Shown here: piece after piece, positions 42,651-46,274 of the stretch | How the letters are laid out: each line of letters starts with the position of its first letter | Numbering within the stretch: the stretch's first letter is position 1 | Source: Paulinella micropora | Lineage: Eukaryota > Cercozoa > Imbricatea > Euglyphida | Reading direction: 5' to 3' | Assembly: GCA_009731375.1 (NCBI GenBank) | Contig: BJOX01000004.1 | Location: 1,917,464 to 1,963,737, forward strand | Length of the DNA: 46,274 nt | The notes under the pieces: model-generated | What the model was told of the DNA's origin: nothing | Database searches by the model: none | What the model saw: only the letters and a program-made list of their open reading frames with translations | Made by a program: the position numbers and the translations under genes

Positions 42651-43008
42651 ACTCTCTCACTCACTCACCCACCCCACACACTCCCTCACTCCCTCACTCA
42701 CTCACTCACTCCCTCACTCCCTCACTCACTCACTCACTCACTCACTCACTCACTCACTCACTAACTCACTCATTCTAACTCACTCATTCTCACTCACTCA
42801 CTCACTCACTCACTCACTCACTCGCTCAATCGCTCGCTCGCTCGCTCACTCACTCACTAACTCTCACTCTCACTCATTCATTCACTCACTCACTCACTTC
42901 CTGCCTTCCCTCCACACACACACACACACAGACACACACACACACACACACACTCACACTCACACACACGCACACCCTCACACATGCATACATACATACG
43001 TACATACA
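42651..43008. repeat. (CACT)n and (CA)n microsatellites
   Basis: CACT repeats with CCCT, CGCT and ATTC variants (about 42,655-42,898) are followed by CA repeats and a short CATA run that leads into the minisatellite. Confidence 0.95.
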
Positions 43009-43068
43009 TAAAGGAGGGGCCAGGAATTCCGGGATGAGCTCAAGATGAAGCTAGTGATTTTTCTGCTA

Positions 43069-43107
<39 letters not shown>

Positions 43108-44172
43108 CATGTATGTATATATTATATATATGTATATACATATACATACATACGTACATACATACATAAAGGAGGGGCCAGGAGTTCCAGGATGAGCTCA
43201 AGATGAAGCTAGTGATTTTTCTACTAACACACACACCCACACACATACATACATACATGCATACATACATACATACATACATAAACGAGGGGCCAGGAGT
43301 TCCAGGATGAGCTCAAGATGAAGCTAGTAGTGATTTTTCTGCTAACACACACACATACATACATACACACATACATACATACATACATTCATACATACAT
43401 ACATACATACATACATAAAGGAGGGGCCAGGAGTTCCGGGATGAGCTCAAGATGAAGCTAGTGATTTTTCTGCTAACACACACACCTACACACACACATA
43501 CATACATACATACATACATAGATACATACATACATACATGCATACATACATACATACATACAATACATACAATACATACAATACATACATACATAAAGGA
43601 GGATGAAGCTAGTGATTTTTCTGCTAACACACAGACCTACACACATACATACATACATACATACATAAAGGAGGGGCCAGAAGTTCCGGGATGAGCTCAA
43701 GATGAAGCTAGTGATTTTTCTGCTAACACACACACCTACACACACATACATACATACATAAAGGAGGGGCCAGGAGTTCCAGGATGAGCTCAAGATGAAG
43801 CTAGTGATTTTTCTGCTAACACACACACCTACACACACACATAACATACATACATACATACATACATACATACATACATAAAGGAGGGGCCAGGAGTTCC
43901 AGGATGAGCTCAAGATGAAGCTAGTGATTTTTCTGCTAACACACACCTACACACATACATACATACATACTTACATACATACATACATACATACATGCAA
44001 TACATACATACATACATACATAAAGGAGGGGCCAGGAATTCCGGGATGAGCTCAAGATGAAGCTAGTGATTTTTCTGCTAACACACACACCTACACACAC
44101 ACATACATACATACATACATAAAGGAGGGGCCAGGAGTTCCGGGATGAGCTCAAGATGAAGCTAGTGATTTT
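43009..44172. repeat. Ten-unit minisatellite with CA/CATA linkers
   Basis: A core of about 62 bp (AAAGGAGGGGCCAGGAGTTC, then CGGGATGAGCTCAAGATGAA and GCTAGTGATTTTTCTGCTAA) occurs at about 43010, 43168, 43283, 43417, 43595, 43667, 43760, 43880, 44022 and 44120. The fifth unit lacks about 30 bp internally, and the third has AAACGAGG and an extra TAG. Linkers are CA repeats followed by CATA repeats of variable length. The last unit runs into unique DNA without the linker. Confidence 0.95.
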
Positions 44173-44250
44173 TTTGCTCAAGGCACGTAGCCATTACAAG
44201 AAATGGCGCAAATACTACCTCTCCCTCAATCCAACAACCCGCCTCTGGTT
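44173..44250. other. Short unique segment
   Basis: Non-repetitive sequence between the last minisatellite unit and a GTAT array. It could show what originally lay beside the core. No gene seen. Confidence 0.5.
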
Positions 44251-44303
44251 AGTATGTATGTATGTATGTGTGTATGTATGTGTGTATGCATGTATGTGTG
44301 TGT

Positions 44304-44343
<40 letters not shown>

Positions 44344-44570
44344 ATGTATGTATGTATGTCTGTCTGTCTGTGTGTATGTATGTATGTGTGTATGTATGTT
44401 ATGTATGTAAGTATGTATGTAAGTATGTATGTATGTATGTATGTATGTATGTGTGTATTTCTCTGTATTTGCAAATGCGACCTCTCATCCAACCTCTAGC
44501 GCAGTCATCTGCCTTTTTTTACTATATCATATCATCCATAGTATTATCAATATCCATAATATACCATACA

Positions 44571-44604
<34 letters not shown>

Positions 44605-44905
44605 CATACATACGTACGTACGTATATACATACATACATACATACATACATACACACATACACACATACACACATACAAACATACACGCATACATACACA
44701 CACATACATACATATATATGCATACATACATACATGCATACATACATACATGCATACATACATACATGCATACATGCATACATGCATGCATGCATGCATA
44801 GTGGTACACACACACACACACACAGACACACACACACACAGACACACACACAACACTCACACACACACACACACGTACATACATACAGACATACATACAT
44901 ACATG

Positions 44906-44939
<34 letters not shown>

Positions 44940-45192
44940 CACGCACGCACGCACTCACACACATACACACACACACATACATACATACACACACACATAC
45001 ACACATACATACATACATACATATATACATGCATACAGCATACACACACACACATACATTCATACATACATACATACACACACACACACATACATACATA
45101 CATACATACACACATACACACACATACATACATACATACACACAGACATACATACATACACACATACATACATACATACATACATACATACA
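44251..45192. repeat. GTAT/GTGT then CATA/CACA arrays
   Basis: (GTAT)n with GTGT variants (to about 44,458), a unique spacer of about 100 bp, then CATA/CACA/CATG repeats (about 44,570-45,192). The two arrays are reverse-complementary in sense and could pair. Confidence 0.95.
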
Positions 45193-45290
45193 TCTTCCTC
45201 AGGATCCTACTGTTTCTGCTTGGTGGCGTCTACAGAATATTACGGTCTCTTACCTACCTACCTACCTACCTACCTACCTACCTACCTATA

Positions 45291-45329
<39 letters not shown>

Positions 45330-45387
45330 TTCTGCTGGATTACAGAATATTACGGTCTCTTACCTACCTACCTACCTACCTACCTAC

Positions 45388-45435
<48 letters not shown>

Positions 45436-45458
45436 ACCTATCTATCTATATCTATCTA

Positions 45459-45492
<34 letters not shown>

Positions 45493-45521
45493 CCTATCTA
45501 CCTATCTACCTATCTATCTAC

Positions 45522-45570
<49 letters not shown>

Positions 45571-45599
45571 GATCGATCTATCTATCGATCTATCTATCG

Positions 45600-45649
<50 letters not shown>

Positions 45650-45687
45650 GTATCTATCTATCTATGTATCTATCTATCTATGTATCG

Positions 45688-45750
<63 letters not shown>

Positions 45751-45787
45751 GCTCTCTCTATCTATCTATCTATCTATCTATCCATCC

Positions 45788-45835
<48 letters not shown>
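45193..45835. repeat. CTAC/CTAT arrays with a duplicated core
   Basis: The segment ACAGAATATTACGGTCTCTT occurs twice (about 45,232-45,251 and 45,343-45,362), each followed by CTAC and then CTAT repeats. The arrays run to 45,835 with CGAT, TGTA and CATC variants. Confidence 0.95.
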
Positions 45836-45836
<1 letters not shown>

Positions 45837-46274
45837 GTTCCCTCAGGGTGCCCTTTCTCGCTTGTTGAGCCCGGAATAAAACCCACAGTGCTCTGTCGGT
45901 TTATACTAGACTGTCGAACAGTCTCGAAACTCCATCTGCTTACTGGGCCCCTGTAATGGAGGCGGGAGCTCGTTCTGCAAGGGGCGCTTTATGGAACGAG
46001 CCCTGGCCCCGCCTGGTACTAGGGAGCTTTGGTATTGCCTGTATCAGTCCCTTCCGTGCAAACATCACGGCTTAGTGCCTAGCCATACGCCCATAAGTCA
46101 CATTCCGAAATAGCGACGGGAAGCACAATCCTGTTCCCTCAGGGTGCCCTTTCTTATTTCATCAGTCGATCTTATCACTTACTCTACGGAATGAACCAAG
46201 GCCACTTGAGGTGTCACTGACCCTCTCTTGGGCTTGATTTTTTGAAATGGGTGCCATCTGTCGACAGACAGAAT
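45836..46274 (+). repeat. Rearranged copy of the dispersed A/B repeat
   Basis: Begins inside unit B (TTGTTCCCTCAGGGTGCCCT), continues into a truncated unit A (about 45,952-46,074), then switches back to earlier parts of B in pieces (TGCCTAGCCATACGCCCATA, then GATCTTATCACTTACTCTAC and the TGTCGACAGACAG end). The order differs from 2.5-3.3 kb, so the copy was rearranged or is a mosaic. It continues beyond the window. Confidence 0.85.

Noticed and set aside
43009-44172. CRISPR-like appearance of regularly spaced cores with variable linkers
   Set aside because: Linkers are simple CA/CATA repeats rather than unique spacers, cores are about 62 bp and diverged, no cas genes are present, and the genome is eukaryotic.
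44429-45868. A 479-codon open frame rich in His/Tyr/Thr/Ile
   Set aside because: It is a pure translation of CATA and TATC microsatellites.

Overview
The window looks like nuclear DNA of a eukaryote, most likely a unicellular one. It has long microsatellites, GT-AG introns, two LTR retrotransposons and an inserted fragment of a Polinton-like DNA virus. The species cannot be named from sequence alone. Runs of N (6838-6847, 7929-8220, 9281-9290, 10160-10852, 11575-11584, 12698-12707, 20679-20711, 31376-31496) are assembly gaps at simple repeats.

Layout. 1-11,600: almost wholly simple repeats (TATC/GATA, CT/CA, CTA/CTG, GA/GT, TTG) that alternate with short non-simple 'core' cassettes. It includes a roughly 630-bp repeat present as a large inverted pair (2683-3312 / 4359-4990). 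11,683-12,556: the 3' end of a spliced gene of unknown function, with two small related exons. 12,800-29,076: a Ty1/copia retrotransposon whose 5' LTR is split by a complete Ty3/gypsy retrotransposon (13,060-21,329) flanked by the 5-bp target duplication ATTGT. Both elements are decayed. 29,539-30,630: an intronless, minus-strand, membrane-anchored methyltransferase-like gene. 30,823-31,860: CA/TA/GA/GT microsatellites. 32,600-41,100: an AT-rich endogenous viral segment. 41,100-42,650: flanking DNA with no gene recognised. 42,650-45,835: simple repeats and a ten-unit minisatellite. 45,836-46,274: a rearranged copy of the same dispersed repeat seen at 2.5-5 kb.

The viral segment is the most interesting part. 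It holds a GIY-YIG endonuclease, an intact 1,333-codon Polinton/adintovirus-type family B DNA polymerase (exonuclease, zinc fingers, Vsr-like insertion, polymerase motifs) and two paralogous small proteins resembling the exonuclease X C-terminal domain. On the opposite strand are a fibre-like protein of a family shared with large DNA viruses and phages, and a major capsid protein that has lost its N-terminus and carries a frameshift. Replication genes read rightward and virion genes leftward, and they converge near 38.7 kb. Stem-loops sit immediately after the polymerase and capsid stop codons, and a related stem-loop lies just left of the endonuclease. This suggests a shared transcript-end signal and an upstream gene now lost. 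No integrase, packaging ATPase, protease, penton or terminal inverted repeat is visible, so the segment is a partial, probably immobile copy.
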